Positions 24,811 through 32,966 of a DNA stretch of 64,000 bases are shown here, piece after piece; the stretch's first letter is position 1; each line of letters begins with the position of its first letter. Location: contig NZ_LWLB01000034.1 in NCBI RefSeq assembly GCF_001905145.1, forward strand, positions 186,001-250,000. The letters are read 5' to 3'. A program made the position numbers and the translations under genes. Source of the stretch: Nocardiopsis sp. TSRI0078 (GTDB lineage Bacteria > Actinomycetota > Actinomycetes > Streptosporangiales > Streptosporangiaceae). The notes under the pieces were generated by a model. It saw only the letters and a list, made by a program, of their open reading frames with translations, searched no databases and was not told where the DNA came from.

Positions 24811-24873
24811 CCGAAGGCTCCTGCCTTCGGGGCGTCCGGACACGGGCGGAGCGGAGTCCCCAAGCAAGAGGGG
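24811..24873 (-). repeat. Palindromic REP-like element, copy 3
   Basis: Homologous to 19277-19339 in the same sense when read on opposite strands and to 19398-19445. It lies in a larger imperfect palindrome: CGAAGG-CTCCTG-CCTTCG at 24812-24829 is one inner hairpin, and ACGAAGGG near 24785 can pair with CCCTTCGT near 24875. It sits between btuC and ftsY and may end the btuFC transcript. Confidence 0.65.
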
Positions 24874-24943
24874 CCCTTCGTTCCCGGCACGCCATCCCAC
24901 CGTGACACGAACGCGTCGGACACTCTGGGAGACTGGTGGCGCT

Positions 24944-26125
24944 ATGGACATCACCTTGCTCGTTGCCATCGTCATCGCCGTCGTGCTGTTGGCCGCCGGC
25001 GGATTCTTCCTGGTCATGACCCAGCGCCCGGGCAAACCGGGCAAGGAGGAGACCAAGCCCGAGGCCACCGGGGAGGCGGCGGGGGCGACCGCCGTGGAGG
25101 ACCGGGAACGGGACACGGGGACCGTGCGCACGCCGCCCGCCCAGGCGCCGCCCGCGGAGGAGGCCGCCAAGCCCGCCGAGCCGGAGGTGGAGGCACCGCC
25201 CCCCTCCGCCGGACGCATGGTCCGCCTGCGCGCGCGGCTGGCCCGTTCGCAGAGCTCCTTCGGCCAGGGGCTGCTCAACCTGCTCTCCGCCGACTCCCTG
25301 GACGAGGACGCCTGGGAGGAGATCGAGGACACCCTCATCACCGCCGACATCGGCGTGACCTCCGCCACGCAGATCGTGGAGAACCTGCGCACCCGGGTCA
25401 AGGTGCTCGGCACCCGCGGCCCCGACGAGGTCCGGTCACTGCTGCGCGAGGAGCTCCTCGCCCAGATCACCACCAGCGCCGACCGCTCCGTGCACACGGA
25501 GCCGCACGGCGACCGTCCGGCCGTGATCATGGTCGTGGGGGTCAACGGCACCGGCAAGACCACCACCACCGGCAAGCTCGCCCGCGCCCTGGTCGGTGAC
25601 GGCCGCAGCGTGGTGCTCGGTGCCGCCGACACCTTCCGCGCCGCCGCCAGCGAGCAGCTCCAGACCTGGGGCGGACGCGTGGGGGCCCCGGTCGTGACCA
25701 AGGAGGAGGGCGCCGACCCGGCCAGCGTGGCCTTCGACGCCGTGTCGCGGGGCATCGAGGACGGAGCCGACACCGTCATCATCGACACCGCCGGGCGCCT
25801 GCACACCAAGACCGGCCTGATGGACGAGCTGGGCAAGGTCAAGCGGGTCGTGGAGAAGAAGTCCCAGGTGGACGAGGTCCTGCTCGTCCTGGACGCGACC
25901 ACCGGGCAGAACGGCCTGCGCCAGGCGCGGGTGTTCGGCGAGGTCGTGAACGTGACGGGCATCGCGCTGACCAAGCTGGACGGCACCGCCAAGGGCGGCA
26001 TCATCGTCCAGGTCCAGCGGGAGCTGGGCGTGCCGGTCAAGCTCGTCGGGCTCGGCGAGGGCCCCGACGACCTGGCGCCCTTCGACCCCGAGGTCTTCGT
26101 GGACACGATCCTGTCCGAGGACTGA
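24944..26125 (+). CDS. ftsY: Signal recognition particle receptor FtsY
   Basis: A 393-residue SRP receptor GTPase that docks ribosome-nascent chain-SRP complexes at the membrane. It begins with a transmembrane helix (about 3-25), typical of actinobacterial FtsY, followed by a charged Pro/Ala/Glu linker, the N domain (about 90-180) and the G domain with GVNGTGKTTT (about 199-208), DTFRAAASEQL, DTAGR (about 282-286) and TKLDGTAKGG (about 343-352). ATG 24944 (MDITLLVAIVIA) places the helix at the start; upstream in-frame codons lie in the palindromic element. ffh, its partner, is 3.6 kb downstream. Confidence 0.96.
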   Translation: MDITLLVAIVIAVVLLAAGGFFLVMTQRPGKPGKEETKPEATGEAAGATAVEDRERDTGTVRTPPAQAPPAEEAAKPAEPEVEAPPPSAGRMVRLRARLARSQSSFGQGLLNLLSADSLDEDAWEEIEDTLITADIGVTSATQIVENLRTRVKVLGTRGPDEVRSLLREELLAQITTSADRSVHTEPHGDRPAVIMVVGVNGTGKTTTTGKLARALVGDGRSVVLGAADTFRAAASEQLQTWGGRVGAPVVTKEEGADPASVAFDAVSRGIEDGADTVIIDTAGRLHTKTGLMDELGKVKRVVEKKSQVDEVLLVLDATTGQNGLRQARVFGEVVNVTGIALTKLDGTAKGGIIVQVQRELGVPVKLVGLGEGPDDLAPFDPEVFVDTILSED

Positions 26126-26143
26126 GCGAGAGGCCACCGGCGG

Positions 26144-26179
26144 CGCGGCCGGGCACCCGACCGGGTGTCCGGCCGCGCT
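26144..26179 (+). terminator. Terminator of ftsY
   Basis: A perfect 16-bp stem (26144-26159 with 26164-26179) with loop GACC lies 18 bases after the ftsY stop codon. No T-tract follows. Confidence 0.85.
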
Positions 26180-26580
26180 CGTGTGTGCACGGGGATATGA
26201 CGTCGGTGCCTTCCCGGGGCGCGTGAGGGTGGTGGGGGACACAAGAGGGAAACCCCGGCGCAACACGGGGAGCGACCAGCTGACCGCGCCGCCGCCGCGA
26301 GCGTGAGAACCGGCGGAGTGTGCCCAGTCCACTACTCTCCGTCGGTGTGACGGAGGTCGCTCCGGGGTGGTGCATGTGCGTTCGCACGCGCCGGGGCCTT
26401 GGTTCACGGCCCCTTAACACTTCTGTCTGTCCTTTTACCCGGGCGCAACATGTCGGGTCCAGCGGAGAAACACCCCGGTCGGAAAGTTGCCTGCGTGGTG
26501 TTCTGCATCGGGCCCGATGATGCGCTCGCTGACCGCCGCCCTCACAGACAATCCCCCGTCCGTCCTATGGAGGCGACGCA
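26180..26580. other. Leader and promoter region of amtB
   Basis: About 400 bases without a gene upstream of amtB. The segment 26400-26450 (TTAACACTTCTG, CCTTTTACCC) is the most AT-rich part and probably holds the promoter. Loose matches to the actinobacterial GlnR nitrogen-regulator pattern occur but are not convincing. GGAGG lies seven bases before the amtB start. Confidence 0.45.
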
Positions 26581-27912
26581 ATGATTGACACCGGCAACAC
26601 GACGTGGCTGCTGATCAGCGCGGCCCTCGTGATGCTCATGACTCCGGGCCTGGCCTTCTTCTACGGAGGCATGTCCCGGGCCAAGAGCGTCCTGAACATG
26701 ATGCTGATGAGCTTCACGAGCATCGCGGTCGTCAGCGTGCTCTGGGTGGTCGTCGGCCACTCGCTCACCTACTCCGACGGCGGCCCGGTGGACGCCTTCA
26801 TCGGCGGTTTCGACTACGTGGGCCTGACCAGCCTCATCGGTGAGATCGAACCCGCGGACGGTGAGGGCGGCGGAGGCTACCCGCTCCTGGTCGACGCCGG
26901 GTTCCAGATGATGTTCGCGGTCATCACCGTGGCCCTGATCAGCGGCGCCATCGCCGACCGCGCCAAGTTCGGCGCCTGGATCCTCTTCGCGCCGATCTGG
27001 GCGCTCCTGGCCTACTTCCCCGTCGCCCACTGGGTCTGGGGCAGCGGCTGGATCGGCGACCTGTCGATCGGTGGCTACGAGGTCATCGACTTCGCGGGGG
27101 GTACCGCCGTCCACATCAACGCCGGCGCAGCCGCACTGGCCCTGACCTTCGTCCTCGGCCGCCGCAAGGGCTTCGGCTCGGAGTCGATGCGTCCGCACAA
27201 CCTGCCGTTCGTCCTGCTGGGCGCCGCGCTGCTGTGGTTCGGCTGGTTCGGCTTCAACGCGGGCTCCGCCTACGCCGCCGACGGCACCGCCGCCCTGGCC
27301 CTGGTCAACACCCAGGTGGCCACCGCCGCCGCCACCGGTGCCTGGATGCTCGTCGAGCGCTTCCGGTACGGCAAGGTCAGCGCGCTCGGCTTCGCCTCCG
27401 GCGCCATCGCGGGCCTGGTCGCCATCACCCCGGCGGCCGCCAACGTCACCCCGGTCGGCGCGATCGTCGTGGGTCTGCTGTCCGGTGCCGTCTGCGCCTA
27501 CGCCATCAGCTGGAAGTTCAAGTTCAAGTACGACGACGCGCTCGACGTCGTGGGCATCCACATGGTCGGCGGCATCATCGGCTCCCTGGTCCTGGGCCTG
27601 CTGGCCGCGGGTGTCACGGGCGGCTCCGACGGCCTCCTCTACGGCGGCGGCATCGGCCTCCTGGCCGTCCAGGCCGTCGCGGTCGTCGGCGTCATGATCT
27701 ACTCCTTCGTCGTCACCTGGGTCATCGCCAAGGTCATCGACCTCGTCATCGGGTTCCGCATCCCCGAGGAGGTCGAGACCAACGGGCTGGACCACGAGCT
27801 GCACGCCGAGTCCGCCTACGCCTTCGACGAGCTGGACGAGATGGAGACAGAAGCGGTCTCCTCGCCGACGCCTCCGGGTGGGGAGACGACCTCGCCGCAG
27901 GTCAAGGCCTAG
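26581..27912 (+). CDS. amtB: Ammonium transporter
   Basis: A 443-residue Amt/MEP family channel that moves ammonium/ammonia across the membrane, with 11 transmembrane helices after MIDTGNTTWLLISAALV. The pore's twin histidines are present: H178 (TAVHINAGAAALA) and H327 (VVGIHMVGGIIG). The Phe-gate and the FWFGFN-like segment WFGWFGFNAGSAY are visible. The cytoplasmic tail (about 400-443) is acidic. ATG 26581 has GGAGG seven bases upstream. In many actinobacteria amtB is followed by glnK and glnD; here neither is present and a lipoprotein gene follows, so regulation by a PII protein would have to come from elsewhere. Confidence 0.97.
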   Translation: MIDTGNTTWLLISAALVMLMTPGLAFFYGGMSRAKSVLNMMLMSFTSIAVVSVLWVVVGHSLTYSDGGPVDAFIGGFDYVGLTSLIGEIEPADGEGGGGYPLLVDAGFQMMFAVITVALISGAIADRAKFGAWILFAPIWALLAYFPVAHWVWGSGWIGDLSIGGYEVIDFAGGTAVHINAGAAALALTFVLGRRKGFGSESMRPHNLPFVLLGAALLWFGWFGFNAGSAYAADGTAALALVNTQVATAAATGAWMLVERFRYGKVSALGFASGAIAGLVAITPAAANVTPVGAIVVGLLSGAVCAYAISWKFKFKYDDALDVVGIHMVGGIIGSLVLGLLAAGVTGGSDGLLYGGGIGLLAVQAVAVVGVMIYSFVVTWVIAKVIDLVIGFRIPEEVETNGLDHELHAESAYAFDELDEMETEAVSSPTPPGGETTSPQVKA

Positions 27913-27965
27913 CCCTCAGCGTCGAGGCCGCAGGGTCTTGCGCCGCTGACGCGGTGAGGTGTCCA

Positions 27966-27997
27966 GGGGCTGACGGGGAGCGATCCCTGTCAGCCCC
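27966..27997 (+). terminator. Terminator of amtB
   Basis: GGGGCTGAC (27966-27974) pairs with GTCAGCCCC (27989-27997); the inner bases GGGA/TCCC extend the stem. It lies 54 bases after the amtB stop codon. Confidence 0.8.
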
Positions 27998-28311
27998 GTT
28001 CGTGTGCTCGGATACCCTTCGTGGCGTATGTGGGTGTTCATGGCTCATATTGGCCATGGCCTGCGCATCGGTTCGATACCCTTTCCGAGCGGCGCGGCGG
28101 TAGAGCCCGGGCACGGGGGTGCCCGGTCGACGGCGAACAGCCCGTGACGGAACCGTCCCGGATCCCCGCGAAGAGCACGAGGCGAAACCGGGGGGCCGCG
28201 CGTGCGCATCCCACGCCGAGAAACGGGTCAGGGCCGGTGCGTCCATCCCCCGCCCACCCGGAAACCATGCTGATTCGTACAGTGCCCCACATGTCGGGGT
28301 CAGGAGGCAAG
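27998..28311. other. Region upstream of the lipoprotein gene
   Basis: About 310 bases with no supported gene. The segment 28020-28070 is AT-richer and likely holds the promoter of the lipoprotein gene. A GGTTCGATACC run at 28066 resembles a tRNA T-arm, but no cloverleaf can be built around it. Confidence 0.4.
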
Positions 28312-29520
28312 ATGGCGCCGGTTAGTCACATCAGGGGTCGCAGGGGCGGACGCGCCGCGCTCGCCGCCGCGGGTGCGGTCGTCGCGCTCGGCCTGGCCGG
28401 ATGCTCCATCGACCTCAGCCATCTGCGCCCGGGAGGCGGAGGCGAACCGGAGCCCAGCCCCGAGGCCGCCGAACCGGTCGCCGCGGCCCCCCTCGTGGAG
28501 GAGGCCCTGGCCGGCCTCGCCACCTACCCGGCGCTCACCGCCACGGGGCAGGTCGCCGAGAGCGTCGACTCCGCCGACGTGCGCGACACCTCCCTGACCG
28601 TGGCCGACACCGGTACGGCCAGCGGCACGATCCGCGCCAACGGCGTCGAGGCCGAGCTGATCAGCGCCGACAGCAAGCTCTTCATCCGCGCCGCGGAGAA
28701 CTTCTGGCTCGACCAGGGGGTCTTCGGCCCCGACTTCGACGACTTCGACGGCAACTGGGTGCGCGCCTCCGCGGCGCAGGCCGGGTTCGACCCGAGCACC
28801 ACCCTGGCCCCGCCGGAGCTCTCCGCCGCCCTGGGGGCGATCGAGCTGGAGTCGGAGGAGGCCGTGGAGGAGAACCTGGACGGCACCCTCACCTACCGGA
28901 TCGACCTGGCCGGCGAGCGCAACCAGATGTGGATCAACGCCGAGACCAACCAGGTCCAGCGCATCGCCATCGAGGAGCTCGTCCCCGAGGAGGCCGAGAC
29001 CGGCCCGCAGGTCCGCCTGGACCTGGCCGAGGCCGACACCGCCGCGGCCGAGGAGCTCTACGACGGCGTCGTCGCCACCGCCGAGGAGGAGCTGACCGGC
29101 TCCCGGGACGCCCGCATCGAGGTGGGCTGGGACGGCAGCCCCGACATGTCGTGCGAGGAGGGCCCCGACTGCACCTGGTCCGGCACGGTGCGCGACGCGG
29201 GCGGCGACGGCAGCGGCACGGTCACCGTGCGCATGGACGTCACCTTCAGCAACGCCGACATCGGCGAGCAGACGTGCGAGGACAGCGGCAACCTGGAGGC
29301 GGGCGGCACCCTGGAGCTGGCGTGCAGCGCCAACTACAACATCGTCAGCGCCGAACAGCAGACCTACCCCATCGACGGGGAGGCGCAGCTCTCCACGTAC
29401 GGGCTGACCGGCGGCCAGCAGGAGGAGATGCTGGCCAACCTCGACGAGCAGCGCGAGGCCACCCTGTCGGGGGGCGCCTCTCCCTCCGAGAGCGCGGAAG
29501 AGGAGGAGGGCGGCAACTAG
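28312..29520 (+). CDS. Lipoprotein of unknown function (LppX/LolA-like appearance)
   Basis: A 402-residue exported lipoprotein: signal peptide with lipobox LAGC, a Pro/Glu/Ala linker, then a beta-rich region (about 55-240) that includes alternating segments such as GTIRANGVEAELIS, KLFIRAAENFWLD and LTYRIDLAGERNQMWINA. This recalls the LppX/LprG/LolA half-barrel that binds lipid, but I cannot confirm it. A second domain (about 260-370) has four cysteines (SCEEGPDC and two more) that could form disulphides. The tail is Ser/Glu-rich. ATG 28312 has AGGAGG five bases upstream; an ATG seven codons earlier is possible. It occupies the place where glnK-glnD would be expected. The stop codon is followed by 53-bp repeats. 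Confidence 0.8.
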   Translation: MAPVSHIRGRRGGRAALAAAGAVVALGLAGCSIDLSHLRPGGGGEPEPSPEAAEPVAAAPLVEEALAGLATYPALTATGQVAESVDSADVRDTSLTVADTGTASGTIRANGVEAELISADSKLFIRAAENFWLDQGVFGPDFDDFDGNWVRASAAQAGFDPSTTLAPPELSAALGAIELESEEAVEENLDGTLTYRIDLAGERNQMWINAETNQVQRIAIEELVPEEAETGPQVRLDLAEADTAAAEELYDGVVATAEEELTGSRDARIEVGWDGSPDMSCEEGPDCTWSGTVRDAGGDGSGTVTVRMDVTFSNADIGEQTCEDSGNLEAGGTLELACSANYNIVSAEQQTYPIDGEAQLSTYGLTGGQQEEMLANLDEQREATLSGGASPSESAEEEEGGN

Positions 29521-29524
29521 CCCG

Positions 29525-29664
29525 CCCGTCGCCCTCCACCACCCTCAACGGACGGCCGCCGGCCGCAGGCTCACCTGCCCGTCGCCCTCCACCACCCTCA
29601 ACGGACGGCCGCCGGCCGCAGGCTCACCCGCCCGTCCCGTGCACCGGCGCCTCACCACCTCGTG
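29525..29664. repeat. 53-bp tandem repeat, two full copies and one degenerate, second locus
   Basis: Units begin at 29525, 29578 and 29631, exactly 53 bp apart. The first two are identical except near the last base; the third keeps only CCCGTC and scattered matches. The first 30 bases of the unit match 26 of 30 positions of the unit at 10457-10661 (CCCGTC.CCC.CCACCACCCT and then TCAAC.GACG); the remaining 23 bases differ. The array starts five bases after the lipoprotein stop codon, as the other array starts at the end of rsmD. Confidence 0.9.
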
Positions 29665-29732
29665 ATACCCCCGGGTGACGCGGGGCGGGTAGGCTGGGAG
29701 ACCAATTCCGAGACGAAGGACTGGCCACACTC

Positions 29733-31334
29733 GTGTTCGAGACGCTTTCCGACCGGCTGACATCGGTCTTCTCCTCGCTGCGCGGCAAGGGGCGCCTGTC
29801 CGAGGAGGACATCAACGCGACCGCGCGGGAGATCCGTCTCGCGCTGCTGGAGGCGGACGTCGCGCTGCCGGTGGTCCGCGAGTTCATCTCGCGGGTCAAG
29901 GAGCGCGCGCGGGGCGAGGAGGTGTCCAAGGCCCTCAACCCGGCGCAGCAGGTCATCAAGATCGTCAACGAGGAACTGGTCGAGATCCTCGGCGGCGAGA
30001 CCCGGCAGATCCGCTTCGCCAAGAACCCGCCGACCGTGATCATGCTCGCGGGCCTCCAGGGCGCCGGTAAGACCACCCTGGCGGGCAAGCTCGCCAAGTG
30101 GCTGGCGGCCGACCGCAACACCCCGCTGCTGGTCGCCGCCGACCTGCAGCGCCCCAACGCCGTCACGCAGCTGCAGGTGGTCGGTGAGCGCGCCGGGACC
30201 CCCGTGTTCGCGCCCGAGCCCGGCAACGGCGTCGGCGACCCGGTCCAGGTCGCCCGCGAGTCGGTCGAGCACGCCCGGCGCAACAACCACAACGTGGTGA
30301 TCATCGACACCGCCGGCCGTCTCGGTGTGGACAGCGAGATGATGCAGCAGGCCGCGGACATCCGCGACGCGGTCAGTCCCGACGAGATCCTGTTCGTCGT
30401 CGACGCGATGATCGGTCAGGACGCGGTCAACACCGCGCAGGCCTTCCTCGACGGGGTCGGCTACGACGCGGTGGCGCTCACCAAGCTGGACGGTGACGCG
30501 CGCGGCGGTGCGGCCCTGTCCATCCGGCACATCACCGGCCGTCCCATCATGTTCGCGTCCACCGGCGAGAAGCTGGAGGACTTCGACCTCTTCCACCCGG
30601 ACCGGATGGCCTCGCGCATCCTGGACATGGGTGACGTGCTCACGCTCATCGAGCAGGCGCAGCGCACGTTCGACGAGGCCGAGGTCGAGAAGATGGCCTC
30701 GACCATGGCCTCGGACGACGACTTCACGCTGGACGACTTCCTCCAGCAGATGTCGATGGTCCGCAAGCTCGGCCCGATCGGCAACCTGCTCGGCATGATG
30801 CCCGGTATGGGGCAGATGCGCGACCAGATCGAGAACATCGACGACAAGGACCTGGACCGCATCCAGGCGATCATCCAGTCGATGACCCCGGGCGAGCGCT
30901 CGAACCCGAAGATGATCAACGGCTCGCGCCGCCTGCGCATCGCCAACGGTTCGGGTACGCAGGTCAGCGACGTCAACGGCCTGGTCACCCGCTTCTTCGA
31001 GGCGCAGAAGATGATGCGCAAGATGAAGAACGGCGGTATGCCCGGCATGCCCGGGATGCCGGGCGGCGGCGCCGGCGGCAACCGCAAGAAGGCCAAGGCC
31101 CAGGCCAAGAAGGCGAAGAAGGGCAAGCAGCGCAGCGGCAACCCGATGAAGGCCCGCCAGCAGGAGGCCGAGCGCGCCGCCGAGCGGCAGCGGCGCCAGG
31201 AGGAGGGCGGCCAGCAGGCACCGCAGCTGCCCCCGGGCCTCGGCGGCGGTGGCGGCGACCAGCCCACGCTCCCGCCCGGCTTCGGCGGCCCCAACATGCC
31301 GGACCTGTCGAACTTCAAGTTCCCGAAGAAGTAG
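29733..31334 (+). CDS. ffh: Signal recognition particle protein Ffh
   Basis: A 533-residue SRP54 GTPase that binds 4.5S RNA and signal sequences and delivers nascent membrane proteins to FtsY. N domain (about 1-90) with the ALLEADV motif; G domain with GLQGAGKTT (107-115), DTAGRLGVD (about 191) and TKLDGDARGG; methionine-rich M domain (about 330-440) with GNLLGMMPGMGQM and the RNA-binding NGSRRLRIANGSG. The C-terminal 90 residues are Lys/Gln/Pro/Gly-rich and longer than in E. coli. GTG 29733 is set by the conserved MFETLSDRL start. It leads the rpsP-khpA-rimM-trmD cluster but a 279-base gap and hairpins separate it from rpsP. Confidence 0.97.
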   Translation: MFETLSDRLTSVFSSLRGKGRLSEEDINATAREIRLALLEADVALPVVREFISRVKERARGEEVSKALNPAQQVIKIVNEELVEILGGETRQIRFAKNPPTVIMLAGLQGAGKTTLAGKLAKWLAADRNTPLLVAADLQRPNAVTQLQVVGERAGTPVFAPEPGNGVGDPVQVARESVEHARRNNHNVVIIDTAGRLGVDSEMMQQAADIRDAVSPDEILFVVDAMIGQDAVNTAQAFLDGVGYDAVALTKLDGDARGGAALSIRHITGRPIMFASTGEKLEDFDLFHPDRMASRILDMGDVLTLIEQAQRTFDEAEVEKMASTMASDDDFTLDDFLQQMSMVRKLGPIGNLLGMMPGMGQMRDQIENIDDKDLDRIQAIIQSMTPGERSNPKMINGSRRLRIANGSGTQVSDVNGLVTRFFEAQKMMRKMKNGGMPGMPGMPGGGAGGNRKKAKAQAKKAKKGKQRSGNPMKARQQEAERAAERQRRQEEGGQQAPQLPPGLGGGGGDQPTLPPGFGGPNMPDLSNFKFPKK

Positions 31335-31401
31335 CACGGCCGGCGGCCCTTCCGCCCGTCTCGCGGCGGGCGGAGCGCTACCATGCCTACGGCGGCCCGT
31401 C

Positions 31402-31430
31402 CACGTTCCGGGGACGGGCCGCTCCCGTCC
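31402..31430 (+). terminator. Probable terminator of ffh
   Basis: GGCCCGTCC and GGACGGGCC pair over nine bases (about 31403-31430) around an ACGTTCCGG loop, 70 bases after the ffh stop codon. Confidence 0.6.
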
Positions 31431-31495
31431 GGGGGGTCCGCGGTGTCGTGTGCAGGGAACCCGTCCGCGTCTGGCACAATGAGTAGTCGACTAAC

Positions 31496-31529
31496 GGTGA
31501 CGGGCCAGCCCTCTAACTAGCCCGTCACC
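31496..31529 (+). promoter_or_regulatory. Stem-loop in the rpsP leader
   Basis: GGTGACGGGC (31496-31505) pairs perfectly over ten bases with GCCCGTCACC (31520-31529) around a 14-base loop. A plausible -10 region (GGCACAATGAG) lies just upstream at 31472-31482, so the hairpin would be near the 5' end of the rpsP mRNA, about 85 bases before the start codon. It could be a ribosomal-protein leader or a stability element. Confidence 0.5.
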
Positions 31530-31613
31530 CACGTCTGTCCCGCCGGGTACCGCAACCCCACGCGGTTTCGCCGACGGGCGCCTCACACCGTTAATCGGGA
31601 GAAGACCACTCCA

Positions 31614-32072
31614 GTGGCTGTCAAACTGAAGCTCAAGCGTATGGGCAAGATCCGTACGCCCCAGTACCGCATCATCGTCGCCGACGCCCGCACCAAGCGC
31701 GACGGCAAGGCGATCGAGGAGATCGGCAAGTACCACCCCAAGGAGCACCCGAGCCTCATCGAGGTCGACTCCGAGCGGGCCCAGTACTGGCTGTCCGTGG
31801 GCGCCCAGCCCTCCGACGCGGTCAAGGTCCTCCTTCGCAAGACCGGTGACTGGCAGAAGTTCAAGGGCCTTCCCGCCCCGGCTCCGCTCCAGGTCGCCGA
31901 GGCCAAGGACCCCGAGGCCAAGGAAGCCGCCTTCCAGGCCGCGCTGAAGGAGCTCGTGCTCCCGGGCGCCGAGGGCAAGGGCAAGGCCAAGAAGTCCGAG
32001 AAGAAGGCGGACAAGGCGGAGAAGCCCGCCGAGACCGCCGAGGCTGAGAAGAAGTCCGAGGGCGAGGCCTGA
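31614..32072 (+). CDS. rpsP: 30S ribosomal protein S16 (bS16)
   Basis: A 152-residue bS16 protein needed for 30S assembly. The conserved core (1-85) begins MAVKLKLKRMGKIRTPQYRI and includes RDGKAIEEIGKYHPKE; the C-terminal extension of about 65 residues is rich in Lys, Ala and Glu, as usual in actinobacteria. GTG 31614 is fixed by this N-terminus. It leads the operon rpsP-khpA-(rimM-trmD) and is preceded by a leader stem-loop. Confidence 0.97.
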   Translation: MAVKLKLKRMGKIRTPQYRIIVADARTKRDGKAIEEIGKYHPKEHPSLIEVDSERAQYWLSVGAQPSDAVKVLLRKTGDWQKFKGLPAPAPLQVAEAKDPEAKEAAFQAALKELVLPGAEGKGKAKKSEKKADKAEKPAETAEAEKKSEGEA

Positions 32073-32073
32073 C

Positions 32074-32316
32074 GTGCTGGAAGAGGCGCTTGAGCACCTC
32101 GTGAAGGGGATCGTTGCGAACTCCGACGACGTCCAGGTGAGAGCCAAGAGGCTCCGCAAGGGCAAAGTCCTGGAGGTCCGGGTCCACCCCGACGACCTGG
32201 GCAAGGTGATCGGCCGCAACGGCCGTACCGCCAAAGCCCTGAGGACCGTCATCGGCTCCCTGGCGGGGGGCCGCTACGTCCGCGTGGACCTGTTGGACCT
32301 GCACGAAGTGCGCTGA
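32074..32316 (+). CDS. khpA: KH-domain RNA-binding protein KhpA
   Basis: An 80-residue single KH-domain protein of the KhpA/YlqC family, starting MLEEALEHLVKGIV, with the RNA-contacting GxxG loop GKVIGRNGRTAKALR. Family members bind RNA, usually together with KhpB/Jag, and affect cell division and sRNA function. GTG 32074 starts one base after the rpsP stop codon, so they are translationally coupled. Two strong hairpins follow. Confidence 0.95.
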   Translation: MLEEALEHLVKGIVANSDDVQVRAKRLRKGKVLEVRVHPDDLGKVIGRNGRTAKALRTVIGSLAGGRYVRVDLLDLHEVR

Positions 32317-32326
32317 CGCGCCTCCT

Positions 32327-32391
32327 GGGGCGCCGACCGCGAACGGTCGGCGCCCCGCAGCCGTGCCCGGGGCCCTCGCCCCGGGCACGGC
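32327..32391 (+). terminator. Tandem terminators after khpA
   Basis: Two consecutive perfect hairpins: a 13-bp stem with loop CGAA (32327-32356), then a 13-bp stem with a six-base loop (32360-32391) followed by TTTCTCTCC. The second is the most canonical intrinsic terminator in the window. Some readthrough to rimM is likely. Confidence 0.85.
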
Positions 32392-32442
32392 TTTCTCTCC
32401 ACGTCCCGGCGAGTGCGGGACGGACACAGAACGGGAGTTCCC

Positions 32443-32955
32443 ATGCGACTCGTTGTCGGCCGGATCGGCCGCGCGCACGGTATCCGCGGCGACGTCGCCG
32501 TCGACGTGCGCACGGACGACCCGGAGGCGCGGTTCGCCGACGGCGCCGTACTGGAGACCGATCCGGCCGGGGTCGGCCCGCTGACCGTCGCCTCCACCCG
32601 CCGCCACAGCGGCCGCATGCTGGTGCGCTTCAAGGGCGTGGCCGGCCGCGACGCCGCCGAGAAGCTGCGCGGCACCACCCTGTTCGTGGACTCCGCCGAC
32701 ATCGCCCCCCTGGACGACCCGGACGAGTTCCACGACCACGAACTCATCGGCCTGGCCGCGGTCACCACCGGCGGCGAGCCGGTCGGCACGGTGGAGGACG
32801 TCCTCCACCACGCGCAGGACGTCCTCGTCCTCACCACTCCCGAGGGCGGTGAGGTCCTCGTGCCCTTCGTGGCCGCCCTCGTCCCCGAGGTCGACGTGGC
32901 CGGGGGCCGGATCGTCCTGGATCCCCCGCCCGGCCTGCTCGACCTCGCCGACTGA
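32443..32955 (+). CDS. rimM: 16S rRNA processing protein RimM
   Basis: A 170-residue ribosome maturation factor that binds uS19 and helps assemble the 30S head. The N-terminal RimM domain starts MRLVVGRIGRAHGIRGDVAV; the C-terminal PRC-barrel has the conserved DPDEFHDHELIGLAA segment and VPFVAALVPEVD near the end. ATG 32443 has GGGAG seven bases upstream. trmD starts 11 bases downstream, the usual pairing. Confidence 0.97.
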   Translation: MRLVVGRIGRAHGIRGDVAVDVRTDDPEARFADGAVLETDPAGVGPLTVASTRRHSGRMLVRFKGVAGRDAAEKLRGTTLFVDSADIAPLDDPDEFHDHELIGLAAVTTGGEPVGTVEDVLHHAQDVLVLTTPEGGEVLVPFVAALVPEVDVAGGRIVLDPPPGLLDLAD

Positions 32956-32966
32956 AGGGGCGCGCC

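Noticed and set aside
24705..24905. Short frame after btuC as a remnant of btuD
   Set aside because: It has no Walker A, signature or other ATPase motif and runs through the palindromic element.
26400..26480. Possible GlnR boxes upstream of amtB
   Set aside because: GTTCAC/TTAAC and GAAAC/GGAAA elements occur but spacing does not fit the alternating 11-bp pattern.
28040..28100. tRNA-like T-arm GGTTCGATACC
   Set aside because: No acceptor, D or anticodon stem can be formed around it.
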